The position numbers were made by a program, and so were the translations under genes. Shown here piece by piece: positions 43,489 through 55,358 of a stretch of DNA of 64,000 nucleotides. The stretch lies in NCBI GenBank assembly GCA_030847615.1, contig JAUMIR010000001.1, positions 371,402,187 through 371,466,186 of the forward strand. Direction: 5' to 3'. The notes beneath the pieces were generated by a model. That model saw only the letters and a program-made list of their open reading frames with translations, was not told the DNA's origin and did not search any database. Origin of the DNA: Gambelia wislizenii. Lineage: Eukaryota; Chordata; Lepidosauria; Squamata; Crotaphytidae. Every line of letters begins with the position of its first letter. Positions within the stretch are counted from its first letter, which is position 1.

Positions 43489-45050
43489 ATGGCCAGTCCT
43501 GGTGTTTTGGAGCAGAATTTGGATCTCTCCTCAGAAGAGGAGTGTGCGTCCGCCAACTGTCTGTCTGTTTCGGGGCAGATGGGACCACAGGAGCCACGCA
43601 ACCTCTCCAGAGGTGCAGGATGTGTTCCCAGCTGCAGATGCAGATGTGGCAGCCAGGCGAGGTAGGGACCCTGACTCGGGGAATGGACCTCAACACGCCT
43701 GGGCGCTTGATGACATCAGAGACCTCCAGTTTGGCTGCGGTCTTGGACCCAGCCATGCAGGTGAGTGCACTGGAGGATCATCTCCCCTAATCACTGAGGA
43801 CAGTCAGCTCACTCCTCAACTGTCTGAGTGGGTGGCTGTGATCGCTCGACATGCAGTTGCGGCGGGTTGTTGGAGAGCAGATGCTGCATCTTTGGGCAGC
43901 CATTTGCAAATGGTTGGTGATACTTTCTGCCAAAACCCTGTCCTAGGGGGCAGAGCTTCTGTGTCATTGCTGCCTACTCTCAATTGAGACACAGGCAGTT
44001 CTAGGCCCAAAGCCAAAGAAAAAAGGTGCCCTGCGACTTCTCTGCCACATTTGAGTCAAGGGGCTTCTTCAGGCTCTCTTGCTCAAACTAAGGAATTCTC
44101 CCCAAAACACAAAGCTCATAAGAAGAGTAGGCATTCTGTTATCACAGATAGGGAGAAAGTTGATCCAGAAGTTTCTCTTCATTCCTGTGACGAAGAAGAA
44201 TGCAAATTGTCCTCTGTGGAAGGAGATTTGGAAATTTCTTCTGGACTCTTTGAATCCAATTGTTTCCATCATTTGGTGCACAAGGCTGAGAGGTCTCTCA
44301 GGTTTAATGTTGCTCCCCAGGCATCAGTGGAACTTAATGCTAAAGTTCTTGAATTGCAATCTAAGGAAACGGCAGATCAGGTTTTGCCTTTCCTTTCATC
44401 TTTAAGGAGGTTCTAGAAGGAGAGTGGCCTCACCCTGGGGTGGCAAAATCTCTTATTCATTTCCTCCTGAGATTATGGAAAAGTTTAAATTGCTTCCCAT
44501 TGATGCCCATGTTGCAGGTCTTGTCTCAGGTTCGCTTTTCCCATGGGATGGAGATGATAACCTTAAAAGACCAGAGGACAAAAGCATTGAGATTTTTCTT
44601 CACAGGACTTACAAGTCCTCTTGTGGTGATCCTCAGGGCAGCAGCGACCTCATCCCTTTTTTTGCCAAATTGGCTATCTGATGGTCTAATGCCTCCTCTA
44701 AATTGTGTCAGGGTATCACCAAATTATCTAAAGCCTCTGCCTTTATGGCAGATGCTGGTTTGTATGTGCTACACTCTTCTTCTTGTGTATTGGCTCCGAA
44801 TGTGGCAGCAAGGCATCAGCTATGGCTAAAAAATTGGAATGCCGACAGCAAAGCCAAGGCCAATTTAACTAATTGCCCCTTCAAAGGCTCCAAATTGTTT
44901 GGGGACATTTTGGAGGATGTCTTAGTGGGAACTAAAGACAAGAAAAAGGCACTGCCTTCCTTGCCCCAAAGAGAGGAACGCAAGCCTTTTTGGCCATCTT
45001 ATAATGACCTTCAGGGTTCTCTGGGGCAATATGCATCCAGGGACTATTGA
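43489..45050 (+). pseudogene. DIRS-4 gag (broken)
   Basis: The ATG at 43489 (GAGGATGG) opens a frame beginning MASPGVLEQNLDLSSEEE that soon shifts. Later segments are recognisable by likeness to DIRS-1 and DIRS-3: an acidic middle; RPEDKSIEIFLHRTYKS near 44570; ASAFMADAG and then WLKNWNADSKAKANL near 44825; and GSKLFGDILEDVLVGTKDKKKALPS near 44885-44960. The end at 45050 precedes pol. Several stops and frameshifts disable it. Confidence 0.72.
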
Positions 45051-45119
45051 TCTTTCAGGTCCAACTGGACTGCACCTAAACAACCTTATAAGGCTTAAAA
45101 TGCAGCCTTTACCAAGGCG

Positions 45120-46784
45120 GCTAACAATCAAAGTGGTAACAAGGGGAGAAAGCCAGGGTGGCCTCTTTGACTGCCTGTCACTCCTGCTGTGGGGGAGACT
45201 GACCAGCTTTGCTCATGTTTGGGAAGATACTTCCTTGGATGCATGGGTATGGAGGACAGTCAGTCAAGGCTATACCATAGACTTCATCAGAAAACCGCCT
45301 CCCATGTTCATTCAGTCCTTTCAGATCAGATGGGCACAAAGACACCAACTTATGTTGCAGGCTATAAAACACCTACTGGACATCCAGGCGATCAAGTTAG
45401 TTCCGACCTTGGAATGATCCCCTAGCATTTACTCCCTTTTCTTGTTCCAAAGAAAAACAAGGATTAGAGGGCCATTCTCAATCTTCGTAAGGTCAACCGG
45501 TGAGTTGCCAGGCACAAGTTTTGCATGGAGACTCTCTGGACAATCCTGGAAGGGGTGAAAGAAGGGGTCTTCCTGGTGTCCCTCGATCTTCAGGAGGTGT
45601 ATCTCCATTTTCAGATTCAACCTGCCCATCGTCATTTCCTGAGATTTGCCTATCTAAACAATCATTTTTAGTACTGGGCTCTTCCATTTGGCCTTTAAGC
45701 TCTCAGAGTGTTTACCAAGGTCCTGGTGGCTTTGGTTGCTCATCTCAGGATCCAGGGAATCCGTGTCCATCCTTATTTGGACAACCTGTTGATACGTGCG
45801 TCATCTCATTAAAAAGCTGCTTGGGACATTCAGACAACCATCAGGTGTCTTGACTCTCTTGGGTTTGAGGTCAACAGGGACAAGAATCACCTAGAGCTGG
45901 TCCAAAGTTTACATCATCTGAGGAGTTTGATCGACACTATTCAACATCAAGTTTTTCTCTATTTGGATAGGTGGACCAAACAGCAATCTCTGGTCCATAC
46001 TGTGCTTCTAGGGTTGATGGTGGCTTCCATAGACTTGGGCCAGGTTCCATCTGAGACAGCTTCAGTGGTCTCTCTTGCCCTTTCAGGATCTTATTGCTCG
46101 AAAGTGTCAGATGTGCACTCATCTGTCTTCCAGGGTGAGACACTCTCTTGAATGGTGGTTGACGGATGCTTTACTTCAGGGCAGTGTGATTCAGGACCCC
46201 AGGAGAGTAGTAGTTACTTCAGATGCCTCCTTGAGGGCTGGGGGGAACATTGCAACAGGCGCATGGCTCAAGGCCTGTGGTCCATAATAGAGAGTTCTCA
46301 GAACATCCAACTTCTGGAGCTCACGGCTGCGAGATTGGCTCTACTCAGTTTCCATACAGAAATTCTCAACTGTCATGTGTTAGTCCAGATGGACAACATC
46401 TCAACCGGGGCCCACATCAACAGATGGGGTACTCGTTCCTTCAGTCTGATGTCCGAAACCACCCAGTTGTTTCTGTGGGTGGAGTCTCCTCTCCTCTCCA
46501 TCAGAGCAGAATATCTGAAAGGAGAGATGAACTGGCAAGCAGACTGGTAAAGCAAACAGGATCTGGATCAAGGAGAGTGGAGTCTCTACTTCCTTGTATT
46601 CCAGATGATAGTGCAACATTTTGGTTCCCCTTGGGTGAAATCTTTTTGCATCTGTGGAAAATCACAAACTTCCTTGCTTTGTGTCGAGATTCTCAACAAA
46701 GGGAGTGCTAGCATTCAATGCCCTCACAATGGCCTGGCCACGGTTATTGTGTTATGCTTTTCCTCTAATTTCAATTCTTTCCAA
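45120..46784 (+). pseudogene. DIRS-4 RT, RNase H and part of methyltransferase-like domain (broken)
   Basis: RT begins near 45190 (DAWVWRTVSQGYTIDF), with RAILNLRKVN near 45470 and SLDLQEVYLHFQIQPAHRHFLRF near 45580. The active site reads YLDN at 45774-45785, so the second catalytic Asp is lost. RNase H has TSDAS near 46220, LLELTAARLAL near 46315, QMDNIS near 46390 and WQADW near 46540. Then ENHKLPCFVSRF and WPRLLCYAFPLISILSKVLN of the methyltransferase-like block, which is cut at about 46790 by the right terminal repeat. Multiple stops are present. Confidence 0.83.
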
Positions 46785-46943
46785 AGTCCTCAACACTGGG
46801 TATTGGCTCTGCCTCTACAAACAGGCAGGGCTAACAGCCAATTAAATTTAACACAATGTACCCAAGAGAGGACAGTCAGCCCATCCTCCTCCAGTTCTGT
46901 CCTGCCTCTCCAACAGAGCAGTTCCAGGGCTTCTCCTTGACTT
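46785..46943 (+). repeat. DIRS-4 right terminal repeat (direct)
   Basis: Direct copy of 43295-43456 with scattered substitutions. It starts inside the pol coding sequence, at a point where the pol and repeat sequences share AGTCCT. Confidence 0.9.
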
Positions 46944-49226
46944 CAGCCATTTTGGGGATTTGTAATAATATAGATTTGTTTCATCCCCATATGTAGTTTA
47001 GGCTAAGAGAGAACAGTATATAACCACTTTACAGTGTAGATTACTGGAATACACTTAAGAGAAGTTGAAAAGTTGTTCTGGGAGTAGCTAATAGCAGCCC
47101 TGCGATGTAGACCATTGTTAATATTGTACGCCTGAGATGAGTGAGGTTGGATTGGATTCCCCATCAGAAATACATCTTAGGTTATAGGAAATAACCAATA
47201 TGTTTAAATTACCCCTTCAGATGTCTTCTGAAACCAAATCAAGTACTCTGCTGCATGTAGAAGTCTTATGCTCCATTGATTTCATGCAGACTGATTACAC
47301 TTTTAAATGTTCAAACCAATAAATAAACAGTTAGCACATGAAGTAAGCAGGTACTCCTGTATTTGATGCTAAATTCTGCTGCTGCTTTGTGTTCTCTGTG
47401 ACTCATAGATATGAGTCTCATGCCTTTGCAGAACCTCAGTTGGAATTTTCTGTCCCCGACAGAGCATGTCTAGGTGCAGTCCAACATCAGTTCTTTCATC
47501 TGTTGCACTAGCAACGTAAAAAAGAGTGTTCTCACTTATCTGTGTAGACCAAAGTAAACATGCTCCAAAGTCTCACCTCATTTTTAGTTTCTTCAGAGAG
47601 CCCACAGCAGGTTGTTGTGACTATCGTTTTGAATAACCGAAAGTGATATCACTTCCAGTCAGCTTTCAGATCCATATTAGTTCCTGTTTTGGGGTGCCCC
47701 ACAAAACTTTTTAAAGGAGGGGATGTTAATGACATTCCAAAGGGATGCCCTGTCCCCCTCAGTGCCTTATGATTCACACCCCATTAGACCAGGATGTTCA
47801 GTAGCATCTCTTTGTTTGTCTTCAGCCTTCTTTGTTTTCTTCAGTCTTATCAACCTTATTGTATTCTACCTTGTCAGTTAGAATATACCTTGTCAGTCTG
47901 GGATATATATGGTCTCTAAAGGCTTATTTAAGCTATACACTTCTTACAGATAGAAGGCTGCCCTCTCAGACACTCTTGAATGACCTTGTGGCGGGTGGGC
48001 TCTGGGTGTAGGCCACAAGGTGCAAGACTGTTTCATCTGCAAAGGCATCAACAGAAAATGCCTTTGTAACCAACAGTTCCATCTTTATTTGGCCACATGC
48101 AGATAATCTTTGAGTATGGCAGACAAATTGCCAATAAAGTACTGTACTGTCATTTTATACTGTCAAGAGACTCTTAACTGACAAGGCTTTTACAAATCCA
48201 TGCTCTTGTTCTTCAGGTGACCGACCATCTGTGAACTCACCTAAATGACTCTTTTCCATGTTTTCCTTGTCTACATTGGCATGTGTCTGGTATCGGCCTG
48301 GGAACTGGGGGCTTCCCCACATTTGAGGGGAATGTCCCCCAAATATTCCATGAGGACAAGATACTCTTAAGTGTCCATGGAATGGTAATTATTTATGACA
48401 AGAAAGGGGGAAGGGAAATGGAGTGGAGTACCTGGAATCTTCATCAGGGAACATTGCATTTGGCAGTAATTTGTTGTAGGTCCCATTTGTATAGTCCACG
48501 TGTTATATGGAATATACAGATCTTAGATTACACACATTTTTCAGATGTCAGCTTCCATGTAATCATTGCTGTTGTTTGAAGATTAGATTAACGGCGTATG
48601 AGAGAATGCAGGTTGTTGTTCTTTAGTGGGTTGTTTGCATTAATGCACAAATAGCATGTTTTCAAAAGTATAAATAGTTATTTATTAATTTTCCTTCTTT
48701 ATTTACAGTTAATCATGTTTGCAACCAAACAGTAAATTTTAGAAGAATTTAATTAGTTTTTCAGTGTTTCAAATCACCAGTCAAATCACCAGTGTTTCAA
48801 ATCCCCTTATTTAAAAACAAAGGCTAAAGCGATTCAAGTGCCAGTGATGGGAAGCTTAAAAGTTTGGATAACCTGCAGTTATCTCATGGGATGTAAGCTG
48901 TATGCTTGTTTGGACCATAGATTTCCAAATGTAAGCAAAATGCTGCCTTGTAGTTCTTCTGTAGAGTTCACAGACTACCACTTCTCAGGGTAGTGACAAC
49001 GGGTGATGGGGAATTCTTGCCTTGAATAGGGGATGGGTTTCATATACTTACATAGTTTACACATTGCAAACAACTACTGGGAAGCTTCATTTTGGATTCT
49101 ATTTTTTCATAACAGATGTGAAGTGAAAACCTGATTAAAAACATGGACTCGTGTAGGTATTACTTGTATAAAATGCCTTCTCAGTGTTTTTACTCCTTAA
49201 TTTTTAAAAATTATTATTGTTTACAG
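46944..49226. other. FAR1 intron 2, no gene seen
   Basis: AT-rich intronic sequence. There is no coding domain; the 98-codon ORF at 48283 has no recognisable motif. No transposon termini were identified, although old repeats may be present. Confidence 0.55.
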
Positions 49227-49402
49227 CTCTTTGACAGACTGAGAGATGAACAGCCAGAATTTAAAGAAAAAATTATAGCAGTTGCTAGTGATCTTACAGA
49301 ACTAGAAATGGCCCTTAGTGAGGAAGACAAGGAGAACCTCATAAACTCCATTAACATTATATTCCACTGTGCTGCTACTATAAGATTCAATGAAATTCTA
49401 AG
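49227..49402 (+). CDS. FAR1: FAR1 coding exon (residues 64-122)
   Basis: Acceptor TTTACAG|CTCTTTGAC, donor CTAAG|GTGAGT. The exon begins in phase 0 with [12 protein letters not shown] and ends with two bases of an Arg codon. It includes [13 protein letters not shown], the Rossmann strand and loop close to the cofactor. The join to the next exon restores Arg-Asp-Ala-Val exactly as expected for FAR1. It is preceded by an 8.3-kb intron containing DIRS-4. Confidence 0.95.
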
Positions 49403-49744
49403 GTGAGTATACATTGCATTGATTAAAATGTGTATATTTATGTTGGTACCTTTTAAATAACTTTTTAAGGTAAACCTAGTAAGAAAAAGAAAATGCCTTA
49501 TTTTATATTGTCTTAATGACTTTAGCTCATGTTTAAGAGCAGGAGCACTCATTCTGAATATTTTGAAGCTTGAGAAAAGGGAGCAGTATTAGCCTCATTA
49601 GTCTGATTTGATACTTGTGTGCAATGAGTGTGCTAATTTAGAAACCACAAGTTTGAAAGTGGTTGCAAAATGGTCAGTTATTCATCGTTGCTTCATTCGT
49701 GTTCTCCTTTAAGTATAGATAGCCTAAATACCCTAAAAGAACAA

Positions 49745-49912
49745 TTTTGGGAGCTAAGCAGCATTAGCCCTGGTTAATATTTGCATGGGAGACAACTAGC
49801 AAATAGCAGGTGCTGTAGGCTATATTTTAGAGGAAGGAAATATTTTTTAAAAAACCTATGCAATTCACCATAAGTTGACAGGCAACTTGAAGGCATATAC
49901 GCACACAAATAT
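49745..49912 (+). mobile_element. 5S-derived SINE, 5'-truncated
   Basis: It contains GGGAGCTAAGCAG, CCTGGTTAATATTTGCATGG and GTGCTGTAGGCTATATTTTAG, matching the copy at 23619, and ends with CATAAGTTGACAGGCAACTT plus an ACGCACAC tail. Confidence 0.75.
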
Positions 49913-50329
49913 ATAAGAGTATTCTATCTTTTGGGATTACGCTTGCCAAAGTAAAACAGATTTGTTACTACATAATCAGTTTATGAATATATTGCCCTAT
50001 CTTAAATTATTTGGGTATTTTGACTGAGTTATTTAAGCAGCTAAGGTATAAAAATAAAAATATGGCTTAGACTTATGCTTGTATACTTAAAACAGAAATT
50101 TAGACTGCTACATCTTACTAAAAGCTTGCCTATTTCAGAAGCTTGCAGTTACAAAAGTACTATTGAAAAATATAACTGTGGCATATATATCTTGGTGATT
50201 CAAGATAAGACTGGTCATAACTTTGTAGCATCAGATTTCCCAGACTCAAGCTGGTGTTCTTTCCTATTCAGACTGAAGTAGGCTCTGTTTTCTCAGTATA
50301 ATCTCTAGAATCTAAGCTTGTTAATGCTA

Positions 50330-50573
50330 TACAGTCAGACCCCTATATCTGTGGGGATACCAGAAACCGTGGATCACAGTGAACCCTATTAAAATAAAGG
50401 CCTTCTGGTAAAAACATACCATAAAGTTGCATTGGAGGACCTAGAAAATTCCTAGAGAGGATGCCTATCTAGGCATTTTCCCACATGACTCTGTGGTATG
50501 TTTCTCTGTTTTGTGTCCCATGCATAACTGAAACCGTGGATATTGGTTCCGTGGATATGGGGGTCTGACTGTA
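50330..50573. mobile_element. MITE with 25-bp terminal inverted repeats
   Basis: The left TACAGTCAGACCCCTATATC mirrors the right GATATGGGGGTCTGACTGTA. About 244 bp and non-coding. The TA ends fit the Tc/mariner superfamily. Confidence 0.82.
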
Positions 50574-52734
50574 TTGAATCTTTTTCACTCCTGCTTTGCT
50601 TTACATCTTTAGGGCCCAGTTCCTTTTTTCATGTTTTGGCATAATCCTGTATCATCAGATCCAACCAAGATTTTCACCAGTCTGGTCTGAGTATAAAAAA
50701 TGCATTTAAACAGGACTGTAAATAATTGTGTTTTGCTGGATTCTAGGAGAGGAGTTTAGCTTTACTTGGTGCCTGAAGCTGGGACTTAATGCCTATTCAT
50801 TATCCCTCTTGTGTTTTTACTTAGAACAAATATGTGACTTGCTTCATTTGACACATATATGAGCTTGCATGGTGTTTGTTTAGTTGCTAACTGGAACCCA
50901 ATGTTCAAACAAGGTCAGTCTGCCTTTGTGAGGAAAGTTTTGGAATAATGTTTATGAACGCTTACCTCCCCTGAGAATTCTGCACGTCCAGCATGAGGCA
51001 ATATCAAGCTTCTTACATGTTGGTGTGATATGGGCTGAAGTCTAAATGTGTGCAAAAAACAGAGATGGATCTGAGTGAGTGGGAGAAGTCTGCTGTGAAT
51101 ACTCTTAAGAGATGGAAAGACTATTCACTGGGTTTTGTTTCCTGGCTGAAAAATGGGTTCCTGACGCTCAAGAATTCCAGTTGGAAAGAGTAACACAGTA
51201 GTGAGAAACTGGTGATTTTCAGGCTCCCCAAAGTGTTCTATGAAATTATTCTGTGCAAAATACACATTTTTGTGTGAAAATCCTGTGATTTTAGTGCAAA
51301 AAAAGAGTGTTTTTCATGCAAAGAAAACTGTTTCTGATAGTCATGTGGAATTTGTTTTGGTACAAACTATATTTTTTGTGAGATTTTTCATGAAAACTTA
51401 TTTCCAGAATTTTCATGAAAACTTATATCCAGAAACCCTGATGGGTTTTGTTGCAATATTAGTGCTCTCTGTCAGCTGTGTGGGAAAAACGATGGGTTGT
51501 TGTGAATGTGTTTTTGTTGTGAATGTGTTCTGGAGTGGTTTTGGTGAGCTTTTTGCACATGAATTTCAGACTGATTTCCCCCCCCCCCATTTGTTTCTGT
51601 TGATCCTCTGCTAAACACCCTTGATAGAGGAGGCTGCTAAGTAGTGGTGGCAGGTACCCCTTATAACTACAATATTGTACACTGTATTTTATTAAAGCCT
51701 ATATTATGGCCAGGCAAGATTGTAGTTAAAAAATGAGAGTGAGATACCAGATAAGAGTCGTCATCCTTCTCAAATCCCAAACAATCTAAAACTTTATCCT
51801 TAGTAGCTCTGGCATTCTACCATTTCTGTACCTAACTTCACTTCTGGCAGAAGTCCTGGCTCAATCCTGGTATCTCCTTTGCCAGAAAAAAATGAAGAGA
51901 GCTAGAAGAGAGAGAATGAGAACAAGCAGGAAGAGGCAGGATCCCATCTTGAAGATGAGATAATTTCAGTCATTAATGCTACGGCCATAAAGACTCTTTA
52001 TTTTGGGGGCCCTAGGAGGTATAACTGAAAAACTAACTTGTATTGCCAGATGTGGTAACCAACCAGAATTAATCAGAAAGATACGTTATTTCCAGACCTG
52101 CAACCTATAGCACATTCAACCCTTCCCACCAAGCCATGACATTCAAGTTTCTACTAATTATGGACAAATAGCAGTATCAAAGGATTTGAACTGTAAGGAA
52201 ATCTAGGTCTAATTCCAGATTAGGTGGCCTGTGAAATATCCGCACTGCTAAATACAGTGTTAAGTTGGTGGGGGAAAACAGAATTGAGTATAATCTGAAC
52301 AAGCTGCTGGATTTAAGAATCTATTCACTAAATATCAACAGTCTTCCAGTTTCTTTATATTCAAAGTATAATAACATTTGACTCACTTGCACTGGTTAGT
52401 GATTTTTTTCTTTGCTGCTGGATTCCAATTGGGTAATATGGGATCAGGATCAGAAGAGTCTTCAGAACATTATTATTGACTCCATTGTTTAAATAGGAAT
52501 CTATTAAAAACCCCACAGGTCAGCTGTTCCCAACACTGAAACTGCCATATAGTGTCTTAATGTCCTAATACTGAAATACTTATTGATTTTACATCTCAGG
52601 AGGCTAAAATTAGGATTACAGATATAGATATCTTTGACTTGACTGTAGAGGGAGTAAGTCCTAGGACAGTAAATAGGACCGTTTTAACCCTTCATCCATG
52701 TAATATTCTGTTATGATATTATTGAGATTTGTCT
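50574..52734. other. FAR1 intron 3, no gene seen
   Basis: AT-rich intronic sequence. The ORF at 51240-51614 has no recognisable domain. The region at 51290-51440 has repeated TTTCATGAAAACTTAT-like words, probably local duplication. Confidence 0.55.
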
Positions 52735-53660
52735 TGTTGTATGTCTTCAAGTCATTTCCAACTTATGGTGACCCTAAGGCAAACCTGTCTGTTTTCTGAG
52801 GCTGAGAGTGTATGACTTGCCCAAGGGGCCAAGTGGGGATTCAAACCCTGATCTCCAGAGTCATAGGGTCCGTTTATACATAGTGCCCCGCAGTAAGAGC
52901 AAGTCTCAGCAGCTGCGACTTGTGTTGATGGTGGTTTTTCCTCCAGCAGCCCCCATAAGAGGACAGCTAGTGCAGGGGTGGCAGTATGGCAGTGGGGGTG
53001 GGGAGAGAAACCAGGGAAGGGGAAGAGGATGGCAGCCGCCCTCCTACTTCCCCCCAATCCCTGTGGGGCAATGGCAACAGCGGGGGGGGAGAAACCAGGG
53101 AAGGGGGAGAGGATGGCAGCCGCCTTCCTACCTCCCCCAATCTCTGCAGGGCAATGGCAATGGTGATGGCGCGGGGGGAGGGGAGAAACCAGAGAAGGGG
53201 GAGAGGATGGCAGCCACCCTCCTACCTCCCCCAATCCCTGTAACGGCAACAGCAACCAGTGTGGGTGCATGGTAATGACAGCTGCCCACCTCCCTTCCCC
53301 ATCCCTGATTGCAAAGGGGGGTGGCTACAGGCACTTGCCCTCTCTGCAAGCCCTGCCGCCTGCACATATCTGACCAATTTGCATTTACTCTTGATAGGGC
53401 AAGCAAATCAAATCAACTCCTAATGTCCAAATGAGCAGCAATGCGCACCCCCTCATTGTTTTTGAAAAGAAATGGGAAAAACGACAAGGCTTTTCTGGCA
53501 AGATTTTTGGCCGTCTTTGCCCCTCTCCTTCACAATATGGCAAGATCACACAGAATGCCATTAGGACAAGTAGGATTCTCCTCACATTCCGTGAGGAGTT
53601 TTTTTCACCGTTTTGATAGCCCAGTAGTCTTAACACTCAAACCATTACACCATGCTGGAT
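52735..53660 (-). mobile_element. tRNA-type reptile SINE split by a 0.76-kb insertion
   Basis: 52735-52866 has the Bov-B-like tail in reverse (TCTTCAAGTCATTTCCAACT) followed by GACTTGCCCAAGG and GATTCAAACCCTGATCTCC. The tRNA-like head resumes at 53625-53660 (CACTCAAACCATTACACCAT). Between them lies an unrelated 758-bp block. Confidence 0.65.
52867..53624. other. Insert with a three-unit GC-rich minisatellite
   Basis: The GAGAAACCAG word recurs at 53005, 53089 and 53183, giving units of about 84-94 bp that share GGAGAGGATGGCAGCC and CCTCCTACCTCCCCC. The flanks of the insert show no terminal inverted repeat I can confirm. ORFs across it are compositional. Confidence 0.6.
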
Positions 53661-54224
53661 ACTTGTCTAGTAGACATTGGTCTTCTCTGTATGGTCAAAA
53701 TAATATGAACGGGATGCGAACATACAGTGATCCATTCATATGGACATGCACATAAATATGTGTCATTCAGAAGGGGGGCAGCCAGATCCACTGCAGAGTC
53801 CATGTGTGTCACGTCTAGGGCTTTGTACGGATTTTTTTAAAAAGCTCCATATGACATACCAATGTGCAATAGTTTGAACACTTGCACTTGCGCAGATACA
53901 AACAGGCAGCGTAATCTGATTGGCTGGATGAGCATGGGGCTAGCAAACAGGGATAACGCCTGTGGCCGCCATGTTAGATTTTCAGTTAAGCAAGGGTCCA
54001 GTAAGTCAATAAAACAGTGACCTTATATATCAAGAACATTGAAGTTGGGACCATCACTACACCTGACCATGCTCAAATTCAGATTGCTCTTCAGTTATAT
54101 TATCCCTCTCCTAGACCATTTGCATCATGGGTGGGTGACTGTGGGAGGCTGGTGGCACAGTAAGCTCCCGAGACCCTGAGGACAGTTCACACAGCAAAAA
54201 AATAAAAATTTAATTCTAAATCTA

Positions 54225-54363
54225 AGTCTCCTTCCTTGGAGGTCTTTAAGCAGAGGCTGGATGGCCATCTGGCAGGGATGCTTTGATCGTGATTTCCTGC
54301 GTGGCAGGGGTTGGACTGGATGGCTCTCGTGGTCTCTTCCATCTCTACAATTCTGTGATTCTA
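54225..54363 (+). mobile_element. CR1-type LINE 3' end
   Basis: Contains GGTCTTTAAGCAGAGGCTGG, GGTTGGACTGGATGGC and the terminal ATTCTGTGATTCT, the usual CR1 end with ATTCTATG-like repeats. Only the 3' end is present, as is normal for CR1. Confidence 0.8.
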
Positions 54364-54862
54364 ATTTGCCCCCAAATGCTTCTCAACACAATCTAGACAG
54401 TATAGGGACCTTTTCATAATGTTTGTAGGCTCAGAAGATGTGGTGTTTTTTTTTTCTTTTTAAAAGGAAATGACCAGAAGTTTTTAAAGGCCTAAAATGA
54501 CCCCGGGGTGGCGGGCAGAACAAGGTAAACATTCCCTCACACACTCTAGAGGAAATTTTGGGGCAGCTAAATCAATGAATTGCTTGTAAATTTTGTAAAT
54601 GCTTCTTTTAAATCCATTGATCCCAGTGAGCTCTTAATTGATTTCTTTTTAGACAGTATTCTGTTAGGTAAATTAACTAACAAGCTTCAAGACCTTCCTT
54701 AATAGACCAATTACTCTGGAAGAATGATATGAAGCCATTAAAAACTAATGGTACTAAGAACTAATGCTACTAAGTTTCTCTTGAATATCACATAAGGTCC
54801 CAGGTCTGGACAAATTCAGTGATTTTTTTTTTTAAATACAGTATTGTCTTCCCCCTTAATGT

Positions 54863-55162
54863 CATAGAATCATAGAATTGTAAAGTTGGAAGAGACCACA
54901 AGAGCCATCCAGTACAACCCCCTGCCACCCAGGAAATCGGGATCAAAGCATCCCTGACAGATGGCCATCCAGTCTCTGTTTAAAGATCTCCAAGGAAGGA
55001 GATCCTACCACACTCCGAGGGAGTGTGTTCCACTGCCGAACACTCTTATTGTCAGAAAGTTCCTCCTAATGTTGAGGTGGAATCTCTGTTCCTGGAGCTT
55101 GCATCCATTGTTCCGTGTTCTAATCTCTGAAGCAGAAGAAAACAAGCTTGCTCCATCAATGT
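54863..55162 (-). mobile_element. CR1-type LINE 3' end, antisense
   Basis: Begins with ATAGAATCATAGAATTG, then GGAAGAGACCACAAGAGCC, and runs into the antisense 3' part of the ORF. 5'-truncated. Confidence 0.85.
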
Positions 55163-55358
55163 GACACCCCTTCATTATTTAATTCAGTTTTATTGGGCAA
55201 CAAAATTTCATCCTCAGGGCAATTCAGTTGTGTGATACTTATTCACAAACAGGAAATGGACCCAGAGGAGGTTAATTCTTAATGCACAATGAGGCTTATA
55301 AATCAGGATGTTAGGTTATTCTACATGGTTGACAGATTAGTCAATGTTATAGGAGTCT

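Larger units (their letters stand above)
43295..46943 (+). mobile_element. DIRS-4: DIRS-type retrotransposon with direct terminal repeats, no recombinase
   Basis: The element carries gag and pol of the DIRS-1/3 lineage, but 43295-43456 and 46785-46943 are direct, not inverted, repeats of about 160 bp. The coding region stops inside the methyltransferase-like domain and no tyrosine recombinase follows. The join at 46785 has microhomology (AGTCCT plus AA). It lies in FAR1 intron 2 in sense orientation. Many stops show age. Confidence 0.8.

Noticed and set aside
47200..48300. Possible further decayed DIRS or LINE sequence
   Set aside because: Some words look transposon-like, but I could not align any domain or end convincingly.
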